Origin: Lachnospiraceae bacterium
Lineage (GTDB): Bacteria > Bacillota > Clostridia > Lachnospirales > Lachnospiraceae
Direction: 5' to 3'
DNA: 64,000 nucleotides
Assembly (NCBI GenBank): GCA_910575475.1
Contig: CAJTGD010000028.1
Span: forward strand, 22,009 to 86,008
Below, piece by piece: positions 7,961 through 16,423 of the stretch; the stretch's first letter is position 1; each line of letters opens with the position of its first letter. The notes beneath the pieces were generated by a model. It searched no databases. It was given only the letters and a program-made list of their open reading frames with translations, and was not told the origin of the DNA. Position numbers and translations under genes: made by a program.

Positions 7961-9367
7961 TCAATCGGGACAAGTCCGTATTTTCTTTTTTAATGCATCG
8001 CTGATGGATAGATCATAAAAGCCAGCCGCATTTTCCGTATGTATGGGATAAATGGCCTCTTTTGGATCTACGGCTTCGATCATTCTGGCAATCATTTCCG
8101 CATCGGCATGGCCGCTGGTATGAAGATGTTTGACCTCTATGCCTTTTGCCTTCTGCCGTTTCAGGAAGGAATCCCAGCCCGCCTTGTAAGCTTTGTGCCG
8201 GGGATCCAGATAGCCGTCCCATAGGGAATAGATAATGGCAGGCTTTAGATCGAGGAACTCGTCAATATACTTCTCACAGAAATCCTCCGGCTTGATGACT
8301 GCCAGAAATCCATATTCTCTCATAAGTTCTTTCTGCTTTCTGCACGTATCCCATTTCTTATGAGAGAGACTTTTTTCCAGATCCAGCGGGTAAACGTATT
8401 CAAATCGATAGAGGCCAGTATATTTTCCGGCCGCTTCGGTAAATGTATTTAGCTGCCGGATGACATATTCACTGTAAGTGTACATCCGCATTCCATAGGG
8501 CTTTGTATTTTGCGCGGCAGCATAAAAGGAAGCAAGGGAATCCAGGTTTGTAGAAGAGCAGATCAGGAACACATACTTATGGTCTTTGAAATATTCTGCC
8601 GCTTCTTTCTGCAGATCAGCTTCTGTGATGATTTTTTCCGAACCGCGGTTCATCATAGTACCCTCCGTGATGAGGATATCTACATCCTTGTTTCCTGACC
8701 GGCGGACATATGTATTGATCATAGGGATGATCTTTTCCCCGCGGTAACCATGCCCCCGGAAATCTCCGGTGTGCAGAATGGTCTGCTCCGGTGTCTCGAC
8801 CCGGTACATAAAGGCGTCATAGGCGGAATGGTCGATGGTGTACCCTGTGACCGTGACTGCGCTTTGTGCATCGGTCCTTCCGTTTTCACCGGGGAGAGGG
8901 AGTACGATGGGGTGCTTCATTGTAACTTCAACAATCCGGTCGTTATCACGGAGGATGGACAGCGCTTTTTTTGCCCTGTTTTTTGTGTCGGAATCCCGGG
9001 ATTTTTCCAAATATGTATAGATATTGATCAGAACCTTGCGTGTTACGGCTCCCATATACAGCTTTATACCAGAAGGGATTTCTGCGAAACGGCCGATATG
9101 ATCCCCATGGTAGTGGGTAAAGAAAACGCCGTCTACGGGTTCATGTTCCCAGTCGTATTTGAAATCTTCTGTGATATCCGAGCCGGGAAGGGACTGGCCG
9201 TAATCGATCATGAGGCGGATTGCCCGGGGGGCCTGCATGCACTTTGGCGGAGCCTGTGTTTCCGGTTCGCGCAGAGCAGGATTATCGGATATCTCCGGGG
9301 TATATGTTATGACCGTTACACATCCGCCAATCTGGCTGCCCTGATAGATTTTTACATTTGTGGACAT
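7961..9367 (-). CDS. Beta-CASP-like MBL-fold nuclease
   Basis: Metallo-beta-lactamase-fold hydrolase, 468 residues, cytoplasmic. The zinc motif is THYHGDHIGR near residue 85, with later ligands in HTGDFRGHG. Beta-CASP features of RNase J/CPSF-type nucleases follow: LITEGTMM, HTSGHAD (motif B) and YPIHTENAAGF (motif C). RNase J proteins are usually longer with a C-terminal domain, so this is a shorter relative. AGGAGGAACGC supports the start. It is divergent from the RNA-repair operon at 11787, and its RNA-nuclease family membership fits the theme of that island. RNA as substrate is inferred; DNA is also possible. Confidence 0.8.
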   Translation of the reverse strand: MSTNVKIYQGSQIGGCVTVITYTPEISDNPALREPETQAPPKCMQAPRAIRLMIDYGQSLPGSDITEDFKYDWEHEPVDGVFFTHYHGDHIGRFAEIPSGIKLYMGAVTRKVLINIYTYLEKSRDSDTKNRAKKALSILRDNDRIVEVTMKHPIVLPLPGENGRTDAQSAVTVTGYTIDHSAYDAFMYRVETPEQTILHTGDFRGHGYRGEKIIPMINTYVRRSGNKDVDILITEGTMMNRGSEKIITEADLQKEAAEYFKDHKYVFLICSSTNLDSLASFYAAAQNTKPYGMRMYTYSEYVIRQLNTFTEAAGKYTGLYRFEYVYPLDLEKSLSHKKWDTCRKQKELMREYGFLAVIKPEDFCEKYIDEFLDLKPAIIYSLWDGYLDPRHKAYKAGWDSFLKRQKAKGIEVKHLHTSGHADAEMIARMIEAVDPKEAIYPIHTENAAGFYDLSISDALKKKIRTCPD

Positions 9368-9444
9368 TTTGCGTTCCTCCTATATATGATACTCACGGCC
9401 CATTTATCTGGCGTGCAGTATATTTTTTCCTTCCGTGTATTTGG

Positions 9445-9999
9445 TCAGATTGATTCATATTTCGGAAGGATTTTCGTAAGCTCCATTTTTTCACATCTTT
9501 CCCGGTATTCCTGCCGCCAGTTTAAAGGAAACAGGGTTTCCAGCGCATCCTTTAAAGCATCTGGCGAATATCCCTTTCTGATATAAAGTGCTCCGCAAAT
9601 ATAAATATAGGAGACCATCGCCTGTATTCCCTGCGGATCTCTGCTCCAATAGTCGTTTGTCGCTATTTCAACGATTTCCCCATATGGATAGCAGTCTGCC
9701 ACCATCTGGATGGGAATCTGCAGAGGTTCAGGCAAATCCTCTATCAGAATATCCAGACACAGAAGCCCATGACTCCTCGCCGTCTGTGCAAGCGCTAAGA
9801 TATACAATGCCGCATCGATGAGAAAGCTGGCATCCGCATCGCAGGCAGACTTTAATTTTTTAAAGGCATCCTGCCTTACATCATTTAATATACCGTCTCG
9901 TACTCTCTCTTCTGTAATTCCCTCTGAGATTTTTTCTTTTAAGTATTCTAACTTCCAGCCTTTATCCAGTCCTTCCAAAACCTTTTCTTCTAAAGTCAT
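9445..9999 (-). CDS. Hypothetical protein, paralog of the FliG-like neighbour
   Basis: 184 residues with no family I can name. It is clearly paralogous to the N-terminal half of the next gene upstream: both share a DVRxDAxKKLK helix, a YWSRDxQGxQAMxxYIYI block and a P-D-x-L segment. The first about 30 residues (MTLEEKVLEGLDKGWKLEYL) look like a helical extension. It lacks the FliG-like tail of its neighbour. The pair lies 20 bases apart and is presumably co-transcribed. Tandem duplication followed by loss of the C-terminal domain, or domain gain by the neighbour, would explain the layout. GGAAGG supports the start. Confidence 0.75.
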   Translation of the reverse strand: MTLEEKVLEGLDKGWKLEYLKEKISEGITEERVRDGILNDVRQDAFKKLKSACDADASFLIDAALYILALAQTARSHGLLCLDILIEDLPEPLQIPIQMVADCYPYGEIVEIATNDYWSRDPQGIQAMVSYIYICGALYIRKGYSPDALKDALETLFPLNWRQEYRERCEKMELTKILPKYESI

Positions 10000-10020
10000 T
10001 TTACCTTCCTCCTTGAGTTG

Positions 10021-10827
10021 TCAAAGTATTCTGATTTCCCCGGAGGCCTCCAGCCGTCCGAGAACGAGTAACATGTTGGAAATGCTCTGGGATGCGGTCT
10101 TTTTGCTTATGGGATGCAATTGTACGGCAGTTTCTTTGGCTGTTGTACCGCTGCGTCTGCTCAGGTTTCGTATCACCCTGTCCCGTACATCTTCGCCGAG
10201 AGCACAGATACAGGCGGAAACGGTGTTCATATCCATATCCCGGAGGAGTCTCTGTACATCCCGGTCCGGCAGTCTGCCAAGCACCCATTCCAGAGCGTGG
10301 ATGTTCTCCAATATTTCCTCATCCTGGAATACCGGCCAGATGATATGGGAAAAGCTTTCTGATACTTCTTTCTCATGGCGGGATTCCATTTCCCGGTAGG
10401 TCCTTTCTGTCAGTTCCTTAAATTCCCGGCGAAGGCTGCCCGGAGGAAGCAGGGATTGGAGGAGATACCTAAATCCATCCGAAAGCAGGTGCTCCGGGTC
10501 AGAAATGTAAAGAGCTGCCCGAATATAGATATATGCGGTCATAGCCTGGACACCCTGGAGATCACGGCTCCAATATTCATTCGTGACAAGTTCGATGGCA
10601 TCGTCTAAATCATATGGATCCGAAATAAATGTGCAGACGGATCTGAAAAATTCTGACGGGGAATCCTTCACAGCCTGTTCCATGGCGGAAAGTCCATATA
10701 AATCCCTTGTTTTCACAAGTGAATATATGTAGACGGCTGTGTCAGTCAATAAATGGAGATCCTCCGTATTCGCCGCCTTTAATTTCTTGACCGCGTCCCG
10801 TCTTACATCATCTAAGATTTTTTTCAT
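10021..10827 (-). CDS. Protein with C-terminal FliG-C-like domain
   Basis: About 268 residues. Residues 1-150 match the paralog downstream. From about residue 165 the sequence resembles the C-terminal domain of the flagellar rotor protein FliG: LPDRDVQRLLRDMDMNTVSACICAL, then EDVRDRVIRNLSRRSG and a final helix with LVLGRLEASGEIRIL, matching FliG's resolve-and-switch helix pattern ending in GEI. No flagellar genes are nearby. The start is set at the second ATG, nine bases after AAGGAG. The domain may serve as a protein-protein scaffold unrelated to motility (inference). Confidence 0.72.
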   Translation of the reverse strand: MKKILDDVRRDAVKKLKAANTEDLHLLTDTAVYIYSLVKTRDLYGLSAMEQAVKDSPSEFFRSVCTFISDPYDLDDAIELVTNEYWSRDLQGVQAMTAYIYIRAALYISDPEHLLSDGFRYLLQSLLPPGSLRREFKELTERTYREMESRHEKEVSESFSHIIWPVFQDEEILENIHALEWVLGRLPDRDVQRLLRDMDMNTVSACICALGEDVRDRVIRNLSRRSGTTAKETAVQLHPISKKTASQSISNMLLVLGRLEASGEIRIL

Positions 10828-10976
10828 GATCATTTTCTCCTTGTATTGAGTCCGATGGGAGTATATTTCAAAAATTATAACACAGGCAAGGTACCGTGGA
10901 TGACAACAGTGTGGCGGGTAATTTATAATATTTGAAAAAAGTATTCCGAAAAGTATATATCTGCATCGCCATGTTA

Positions 10977-11004
10977 TTGTCGTTTATCTGCGGAGCAGTA
11001 TGAT
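10977..11004 (+). promoter_or_regulatory. Candidate sigma-A promoter
   Basis: TTGTCG, 16 bases, TATGAT, about 50 bases before the small gene at 11054. The rest of the 10828-11053 gap is AT-rich with no other structure that I could support. Confidence 0.45.
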
Positions 11005-11053
11005 ATATTGGTGAAAGAATGAATTACGCTGGTGTGCATAGAAAGGAAAAAAG

Positions 11054-11290
11054 ATGCAGGAGCTGTATTCGATCATGAGAGATTTATTGGAAGTAGAATA
11101 CAATCAAAAATCTTTGCTGTACATATTAAAGAGGCTGGAAGCTTCTTATGGGAATGAGCAGGAAGAAAAATGGATCGCGAACAGCGCCGGATATTACCTG
11201 GAAGCCTTGCAGAAAGAACTGAGAGGGGCCATCAGCCGATTAGATGCTTATGTGGCGGAAAAAGCGGAAAATCCTGCCTCATCAGGATAA
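11054..11290 (+). CDS. Small helical hypothetical protein
   Basis: 78 residues, predicted almost entirely alpha-helical and charged (MQELYSIMRDLLEVEYNQKS, then LEALQKELRGAISRLDAY). The ribosome site AAAGGAAAAAAG precedes the ATG. I do not recognise the family. It stands alone between the divergent minus-strand genes and the HTH gene, behind its own candidate promoter. Its TAA stop codon is the first part of a dispersed repeat (see 11291). Confidence 0.6.
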   Translation: MQELYSIMRDLLEVEYNQKSLLYILKRLEASYGNEQEEKWIANSAGYYLEALQKELRGAISRLDAYVAEKAENPASSG

Positions 11291-11316
11291 GGAACTATGC
11301 AAAAATAATCTTACCA
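11291..11316 (+). repeat. GGAACTGTGC repeat, left-end copy
   Basis: Begins directly after a TAA stop codon and matches the left end of the element at 32235 over 26 bases with one change. No right end is seen nearby. Confidence 0.75.
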
Positions 11317-11369
11317 TAAGCTGAATACCGCTCTAAGCGGGCGGCGGCTGCGTGTCAGGGAATGTGAGG

Positions 11370-11594
11370 TCAATCTGCCGGATACGGTTTTTTCTGGTTA
11401 CTGGCGCCGGCAATATAATCCATAGAGACATTGTAGAATCTGGCAAGAATCAGAAGGCTGTCAACGGGAATCCTTGTCTTGCCGCTTTCATAATCTGCGT
11501 AGGTTCTCTGCCCGATATGGAGCAGGTCTGCAATCCTTTGCTGAGTCAGGGACTTATCCTCCCTGAGCTCGCGTATCCGTTCATTATACTTCAT
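11370..11594 (-). CDS. XRE-family HTH transcriptional regulator
   Basis: 74-residue cro/cI-type repressor consisting of little more than the helix-turn-helix: IRELREDKSLTQQRIADLL, recognition helix RTYADYESGKTRIP, then SLLILARFYNVSMDYIAG. The chosen ATG sits after AGGTGTGACTAAC; a GTG three codons earlier is also in frame. It diverges from the operon beginning at 11787 and may control it or the small gene opposite. Such single-domain regulators often accompany mobile or defence islands. Confidence 0.9.
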   Translation of the reverse strand: MKYNERIRELREDKSLTQQRIADLLHIGQRTYADYESGKTRIPVDSLLILARFYNVSMDYIAGASNQKKPYPAD

Positions 11595-11726
11595 GTTAGT
11601 CACACCTCGGTTCGGCTGTAAGGAACTGCCACAGTGTAGATTAGGAACTATTTATGGAGCTGTGTACCATGTGGCACAGCATCCGGGCCTAGAATATATC
11701 CAGTATAAAGTAAAGGCATGGGACAG

Positions 11727-11755
11727 TTGACAAATAGAGCTATAAACTCTAAAAT
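11727..11755 (+). promoter_or_regulatory. Strong sigma-A promoter of the RNA-repair operon
   Basis: TTGACA, 17 bases, TAAAAT, 31 bases ahead of the HTH regulator gene and its GGGAGGAGG ribosome site. No other promoter this good is visible before 22238, so it may serve genes down to about 22113. Confidence 0.75.
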
Positions 11756-11786
11756 GGAAGGAACTGAAAAAGGGAGGAGGAATCGA

Positions 11787-12359
11787 ATGGGGAAGTTTAT
11801 TGAGCTGTCAAAAATCGAACGGCAGCTTTTGTTATATGAGATTTTCCTGCACTGCGAAGTAACGGAATTTGCTGAGATTACTTCCAGGCTTCCCATCAAC
11901 AAGCGGATGATCCAGCGGGACATTGTAGATCTGCGGGAGGCCGGGCTGATGGATGTGGTATATTCTAAAAAAGAACGGGGATATGTGAAAAAAGACACGC
12001 CTCAGTTTAATGAACACGCGGCCGGAAAACGGAGGCAGTCTTTAAAACGCCTGTACCGCCTGGGAACATTGATGACCGAACTGGAGAATGAGGACATTGC
12101 AGACTGGGAGAAGGAACTTGAGAATGAGGACGGCGAGGCAAAAGAGTATTTTACCGCGAAGGATTCCTATTATGAATTATTTCCCGAATCCTCAGAGCGT
12201 ACCCGCCAGAGGGATTTTAAGACCCTGAGGCGGATCGGGCATGAGGTTGGATATGACAACAATGACCATTGTTTTGTAATGGAAGAGGATTATGGGCTCC
12301 GGGAGGATTTTGACGTGAAAAAGAAGGGGGGAAAGCTGATCCGAAGATCCAATGAATGA
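11787..12359 (+). CDS. HTH-domain regulator (WYL-operon type), first gene of RNA-repair island
   Basis: 190 residues with two helix-turn-helix-like parts. The N-terminal one reads ERQLLLYEIFLHCEVTEFAE followed by INKRMIQRDIVDLREAGL, the pattern of the HTH that precedes WYL domains. A middle acidic linker (ELENEDIADWEKELENEDG) and a second DNA-binding-like part (SERTRQRDFKTLRRIGHEVGY) follow. No WYL ligand domain is present. The start is the Met after GGGAGGAGGAATCG. It lies directly behind a consensus promoter and heads a run of co-directional genes ending with Pnkp, so it is the likely regulator of that set (inference). Confidence 0.75.
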   Translation: MGKFIELSKIERQLLLYEIFLHCEVTEFAEITSRLPINKRMIQRDIVDLREAGLMDVVYSKKERGYVKKDTPQFNEHAAGKRRQSLKRLYRLGTLMTELENEDIADWEKELENEDGEAKEYFTAKDSYYELFPESSERTRQRDFKTLRRIGHEVGYDNNDHCFVMEEDYGLREDFDVKKKGGKLIRRSNE

Positions 12360-12505
12360 GCGGATGTTGGAGTCGATATCTAGTACAGCACCGCAGGGGG
12401 AAAAGTGGGTGACACACTATTGTCGCTTTGTGGCAATCCGGTATGTTATAGTGCTATACGAAAGATGCAGGAAGTATCCACTATACAAATGGAGGAATGC
12501 CGATT

Positions 12506-13150
12506 ATGAACTATTTATGTATCGCAGTAAAAAAAGAGGTCATAACAGAAATATTTTACAGCAGAGATGAGGCGCTTGCGTATTTCCAGCAGAAACATGG
12601 AAGCCGGATCGTAGAAAAAATGGAGGAGAGTGAAAGACGGCTGGAGAATCAGATCATCATTCTTGGACGGAAGCTGGAAAAGTACAAAGACCAGCCGGAA
12701 ATGAGGCAGCGGCTTTCCGAACGCAGGCAGGCGGCAGAGGAGAAGTGGAGAGATCTCGAGAGATGGCTGAACGGGGAAGATGAGCGAAAGCCTGTATATA
12801 TGGAAGAAACATTTGACCAGTATAAGGAAAGGCTGCTTACGGAGGATGAAGAACTATTTTTTCACATGGCGGGGATTTACTGTCTGGGTACTCGCTACAG
12901 GGTGGCCGAAGAAAAGCATTACTATATGTGCAGACTGGTGGAAGACATGGAAGGAAGCTCTGAGGCAGTCAGGCATCTGCCGGAGAAGATGGCGGAGGGA
13001 AGCCATTTATTCTATGTCTGTGCGGAGAGCCCTGAAACGGTAAAAAGATACAGACAGCAGATTTCCAAAATAAGGGCACAGGTGAGACGGGATTATAATA
13101 AGAGCCGGGCGTTGATGAAAAATCCGGGAATATTCAGGGAGGTGCTTTGA
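12506..13150 (+). CDS. Hypothetical coiled-coil protein
   Basis: 215 residues, family unknown. It has a short N-terminal strand-helix unit (MNYLCIAVKKEVITEIFYSR), a charged coiled-coil (about residues 30-95, SERRLENQIIILGRKLEKYK) and a mixed C-terminal half with YYMCRLVEDMEG. The second ATG is used because GGAGGA sits nine bases before it. It is the second gene of the island operon. Confidence 0.65.
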   Translation: MNYLCIAVKKEVITEIFYSRDEALAYFQQKHGSRIVEKMEESERRLENQIIILGRKLEKYKDQPEMRQRLSERRQAAEEKWRDLERWLNGEDERKPVYMEETFDQYKERLLTEDEELFFHMAGIYCLGTRYRVAEEKHYYMCRLVEDMEGSSEAVRHLPEKMAEGSHLFYVCAESPETVKRYRQQISKIRAQVRRDYNKSRALMKNPGIFREVL

Positions 13151-13169
13151 AGATGGGCGTACATACTTT

Positions 13170-13186
13170 GGCGGACAAAGTCCGCC
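13170..13186 (+). other. Short hairpin GGCGGA-CAAAG-TCCGCC
   Basis: Six-bp perfect stem between two genes with no T tract. A similar GCGGA-CTTG-TCCGC hairpin lies at about 17469-17482, before the Hen1 gene of the same operon. Confidence 0.45.
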
Positions 13187-13204
13187 GGCCCTGCAAGGGA
13201 GCAT

Positions 13205-13819
13205 ATGCAGGATGAAGAGATGTTTTTCGGATCAGAAGGCCGGGCAGCCGTCAGGGAAGGAAGAAAACCGGAGACTCTTCATTGCTTTTTAGAAAAATAT
13301 ATACATCTGGAGAATCAATGCCTGGATGAATTTTTTGATGTAAGTGAAAGCTGTGTTTATAAATGTAGTGTCTATGAAAGCGACTGTGATCGCGGGATAT
13401 ATGAAGGAGTCTGTGAAAGCGACTGTGATCGCGGTGTATATGAAGGAGTCTGTGAAAGTGACAGTAATTGCGGTATATATGAAAGCGTCCATGACCCAGC
13501 GGAAGAATACGGTAACGGGCGTAAATGGTCTGAACAGGAGGGAAATTATAAGACTGCGGAGGAGATCAGATGTATAAGGAATGCGCAGGTAGTGCAGGTT
13601 TTGGCGGCTCGGAGCCGGAGGAGTATTTTATCCATGCAGGGAGTATCAGGGAGTTTCGGTTATATCAGGGGTTATTCGGATTCTGTGTGGGAGATGCGCT
13701 GGGAGTTCCGGTGGAATTTTCAGACAGATGCAAAAGGAAGGCGGATCCGGTTCGGGAGATGCGCGCATACGGAACATATCACCAGCCGGCCGGAACCTGG
13801 TCTGATGATACATCCCTGA
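13205..13819 (+). CDS. Doubtful open frame containing tandem repeats
   Basis: An open frame of 204 codons with an AAGGGAG ribosome site, but its last 250 bases overlap the ADP-ribosylglycohydrolase gene in another frame and its composition there is not protein-like. Only the first about 120 codons could be a real product: an acidic, Cys-rich stretch with a 13-residue repeat (YESDCDRGIYEGV). I do not recognise it; it may be the remnant of a gene truncated by a deletion against the downstream gene. Confidence 0.3.
   Translation: MQDEEMFFGSEGRAAVREGRKPETLHCFLEKYIHLENQCLDEFFDVSESCVYKCSVYESDCDRGIYEGVCESDCDRGVYEGVCESDSNCGIYESVHDPAEEYGNGRKWSEQEGNYKTAEEIRCIRNAQVVQVLAARSRRSILSMQGVSGSFGYIRGYSDSVWEMRWEFRWNFQTDAKGRRIRFGRCAHTEHITSRPEPGLMIHP
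13371..13487 (+). repeat. Three tandem 39-bp repeats
   Basis: Units at 13371-13409, 13410-13448 and 13449-13487 share GAAAGYGACTGTGATCGC-type sequence; the third is more diverged. The period is a multiple of three, so copy changes keep any reading frame. Confidence 0.9.
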
Positions 13820-14676
13820 TGCTCTGCCTGATCGATGCAGTCAATCAGGGATATTCCATACAAAAGGCAGCAGACAATTTTGTGGATTTTTACAAAAACG
13901 GGGCATTTACCCCATATGGAGAAGTATTTGATATCGGTATTTCCACACGGGAGGCCATTGAAAAAATGTGCGGAGGCGAATCGCCCGTCAGATGCGGCGG
14001 GGATTCCGATCTGGAAAATGGGAACGGTTCCCTGATGCGGGTGCTTCCGCTTGCGTTTTACGGGCTGCGGATGGAAGGACCGCAATTGATTTCTCTGGTG
14101 GAGGAGGTTTCTTCGCTGACCCATAGACACAGACGTTCCATATTCGCATGTATCTTTTATGTGAAATTTGCGATCCGGCTGGCGAAGGGAGACTCGAAAG
14201 AAGAAGCGCTGGAAGTGACGATCGGGTTTATGAAAAAATACTGCTCGGAAACCTGCGCGGCGGAGCGGGAGCATTTTGACAGGATTCTCAGTAAACGGAT
14301 TTTGGGACTGACAGAAAATGAAATCCGAAGCACAGGGTATGTCGTAGATACGCTGGAAGCGGCTCTGTGGGCTTTTTTTAGCGGGGAATCATACAGGGAG
14401 ATCGCGCTGAAGGCCGTGAATCTGGGCGGGGACACCGATACTATAGCGGCAATTGCAGGCGGGCTGGCGGGAATCTATTACTGTGCATCCGGAGAGCGGG
14501 CGGCAAAGGGCGGTACGGCGGAGATTGGGGAAAGAACCTGGGAGGAAGATAGTCCGGTGGAAAGAGAGGCGGGAATCCCCAGGGAATGGCTTCAATGTAT
14601 TGCGAAAAAAGAAGAACTGTACCGGATGTTCCGGCAGTTTTATAAGGTCTGTGAAGGAAAATGGCGGGATAGGTAG
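13570..14676 (+). CDS. ADP-ribosylglycohydrolase (DraG/ARH family)
   Basis: Predicted to remove ADP-ribose from protein, nucleic acid or small molecules, 368 residues. The family motifs appear in order: GDALGVPVEF, GTWSDDTSLML (metal site), NGNGSLMRVLPLA, SLTHRHRRS, and the second metal motif NLGGDTDTIAAIAGGLAG. All metal-binding Asp residues are present, so it should be active. A variable insert follows the last motif (about residues 310-340). The start has GGAGGAGATCAG. In this operon it sits with RNA-repair enzymes; reversal of RNA-end or toxin-derived ADP-ribosylation is a reasonable but untested idea. Confidence 0.9.
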   Translation: MYKECAGSAGFGGSEPEEYFIHAGSIREFRLYQGLFGFCVGDALGVPVEFSDRCKRKADPVREMRAYGTYHQPAGTWSDDTSLMLCLIDAVNQGYSIQKAADNFVDFYKNGAFTPYGEVFDIGISTREAIEKMCGGESPVRCGGDSDLENGNGSLMRVLPLAFYGLRMEGPQLISLVEEVSSLTHRHRRSIFACIFYVKFAIRLAKGDSKEEALEVTIGFMKKYCSETCAAEREHFDRILSKRILGLTENEIRSTGYVVDTLEAALWAFFSGESYREIALKAVNLGGDTDTIAAIAGGLAGIYYCASGERAAKGGTAEIGERTWEEDSPVEREAGIPREWLQCIAKKEELYRMFRQFYKVCEGKWRDR

Positions 14677-14719
14677 TATTTTAGTGGAGATAAAAATCTA
14701 AAATTTAAGGAGGATGAAA

Positions 14720-15694
14720 ATGAAAGAGAACTACAGAAAAGCAGACAAAGAGATATTGGATGGGATCCAAAAACTAACCGGCTATGTATGTAAAGTGGAC
14801 GGGACAGAGGAAATGGAAAAACCAATCATTGTATTGGCACCGAAGCTGGGAAGTTCGAAACCAGGGGAAGAATCAAAGAAACTGCGGGTATATGCTTATG
14901 GCGGTCTGATTGGAGAGATACCGACAAGTCAGAGACAAGAGGCTTCATTAGCTGATAAGGATTATTTGAAGCATCTGCCGGAAAATTCAAAGAAAAAGTC
15001 AAGATTCGAAGAACTATTGGAATTAAGTAATTCGAAACCACAGAAAAAAGAGCAGGTTCTTCATGCATTGTTCAGCGATGAGTATCTGGACTTGGCGGCG
15101 GAAGCATGTAGAAGCAAGTTTACAAAGGAAATGGGAGGTTTAAAAGAACGAGTCATAGAAACAAACCTTGTAAAAAAATATCTTGGAAATACAGACATCT
15201 GGGTTCCGATTGATATTGAATTTTTAATGCCCCAGGCTTGGCTGGAGGACACAGAAAAGAGAGGGAAACCAGACATAATACTATACGATAAAAGAGTGAG
15301 CACGTTCTGTCTCATTGAATTGAAATATAACAATGAAAGCTGTACCGGAAATAACAGTTTATTGAACCACTACGACAACGCTATGAAAATAATCCATACA
15401 TCCCATCGGGACAAACTTGTAGATGAATATTTTAGAAAAATGAGCTATTTATATGAGTATGGAATTATAAATGGTGAGGCCTGGAAAGAAGTATCAGAAA
15501 GTCCGGACAGGGATAAAATTGATCTGAAATTCGGTTACTTCTTTATCGGGGGAAGTTTAGAAACGTATAAGGAGTGTGTGAAAGAACAGCTGGGCGATAC
15601 AGATAAAAACTGTAGCTTTTTATATAGTCCGGACATTGATACAGACACCTTAAAAAACTGTCAGATGCTTTCATATGAGGAGTTTATGAGGTAG
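14720..15694 (+). CDS. PD-(D/E)XK nuclease-like protein
   Basis: About 324 residues, not a family I can name. The middle contains GKPDIILYDKRVSTFCLIELKYN, which fits the D-x(n)-E-x-K core of PD-(D/E)XK nucleases, with an aromatic-rich C-terminal half (YFFIGGSLETYKECVKEQLG). The second ATG is chosen because AAGGAGG sits at good spacing. Codon use is more AT-rich than the surrounding genes, suggesting separate acquisition. The nuclease reading rests on one motif. Confidence 0.6.
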   Translation: MKENYRKADKEILDGIQKLTGYVCKVDGTEEMEKPIIVLAPKLGSSKPGEESKKLRVYAYGGLIGEIPTSQRQEASLADKDYLKHLPENSKKKSRFEELLELSNSKPQKKEQVLHALFSDEYLDLAAEACRSKFTKEMGGLKERVIETNLVKKYLGNTDIWVPIDIEFLMPQAWLEDTEKRGKPDIILYDKRVSTFCLIELKYNNESCTGNNSLLNHYDNAMKIIHTSHRDKLVDEYFRKMSYLYEYGIINGEAWKEVSESPDRDKIDLKFGYFFIGGSLETYKECVKEQLGDTDKNCSFLYSPDIDTDTLKNCQMLSYEEFMR

Positions 15695-15753
15695 AAGGAA
15701 AAGAGATGATGGATTTTTAACGGGTCTTTTTGGAAAGAAAAAAGGGAGTAACG

Positions 15754-16349
15754 ATGCACTACGCAATCTCAGACCTGCACGGCTGTTTTGACAAATACAA
15801 ACGTATGCTGCAGCTCATCCGCTTCCATTCCGGCGATACCCTTTATATCCTCGGGGATATCGTTGACCGCGGGGAGGGCGGAATCCGGATATTACAGGAT
15901 ATGATGCGGCATAAAAATATCATACCATTTTGGGGAAATCATGATCATATGGCACATTATCTGTTGAAATGCTTCTATGATCTTTTTTCCTGTCACATAC
16001 GGTCCCGGATAAAAGCAAAATGTTGGATTTTATTTCCGCAGGCAGCGGGCCAGGTGACTGCCAACAGGCATCTGCCGGCTGCCGCGGGGGACAAAAAAGC
16101 GGTTTGTGGAAAATGGAGCCGGAATATGAGACCTGCTTTCTATGGGCGGTGCCCGAGTACGAAAAGATCTACTTTGAGGACAGATACATCGTAACCGGGC
16201 ATACACCTACCGGATATATCAATGAAAATCATATCGGAAGAATCTGCCGGAAGAACCGCCATATCGCCATAGACTGCGGCGCTGTTTTTGGCGCCCCGTT
16301 AGGGTGTGTCTGTCTGGATACATTGGAAGAGTTTTATACGGACATATAG
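15754..16349 (+). pseudogene. Metallophosphatase (PPP family), frameshifted and internally deleted
   Basis: The N-terminal part carries all first metal motifs: ISDLHGCF, LGDIVDRG and FWGNHDHM. After about residue 80 the frame no longer encodes the family; homologous sequence resumes in another frame from about 16110 (EYETCFLWAVPEYEKIYFED, then VTGHTPTGYI and IDCGAVFGAPLGC). Intact relatives are about 240 residues, so roughly 50 residues are missing as well. Serine/threonine or RNA-end phosphatase activity is therefore lost unless fragments assemble. The start is the ATG after GGGAGTAACG. Confidence 0.8.
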
Positions 16350-16423
16350 AAAGCAGTGCAACTGCCCGATAACGCGGCAGGAAAGGAGAGGGACGGATCA
16401 TATTATACAAGGGAGTATTCTGG

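Noticed and set aside
13289..13492. Open frame on the minus strand across the 39-bp repeats
   Set aside because: It exists only because the repeat lacks stops on either strand; no ribosome site and hydrophobic-threonine repeats look artificial.
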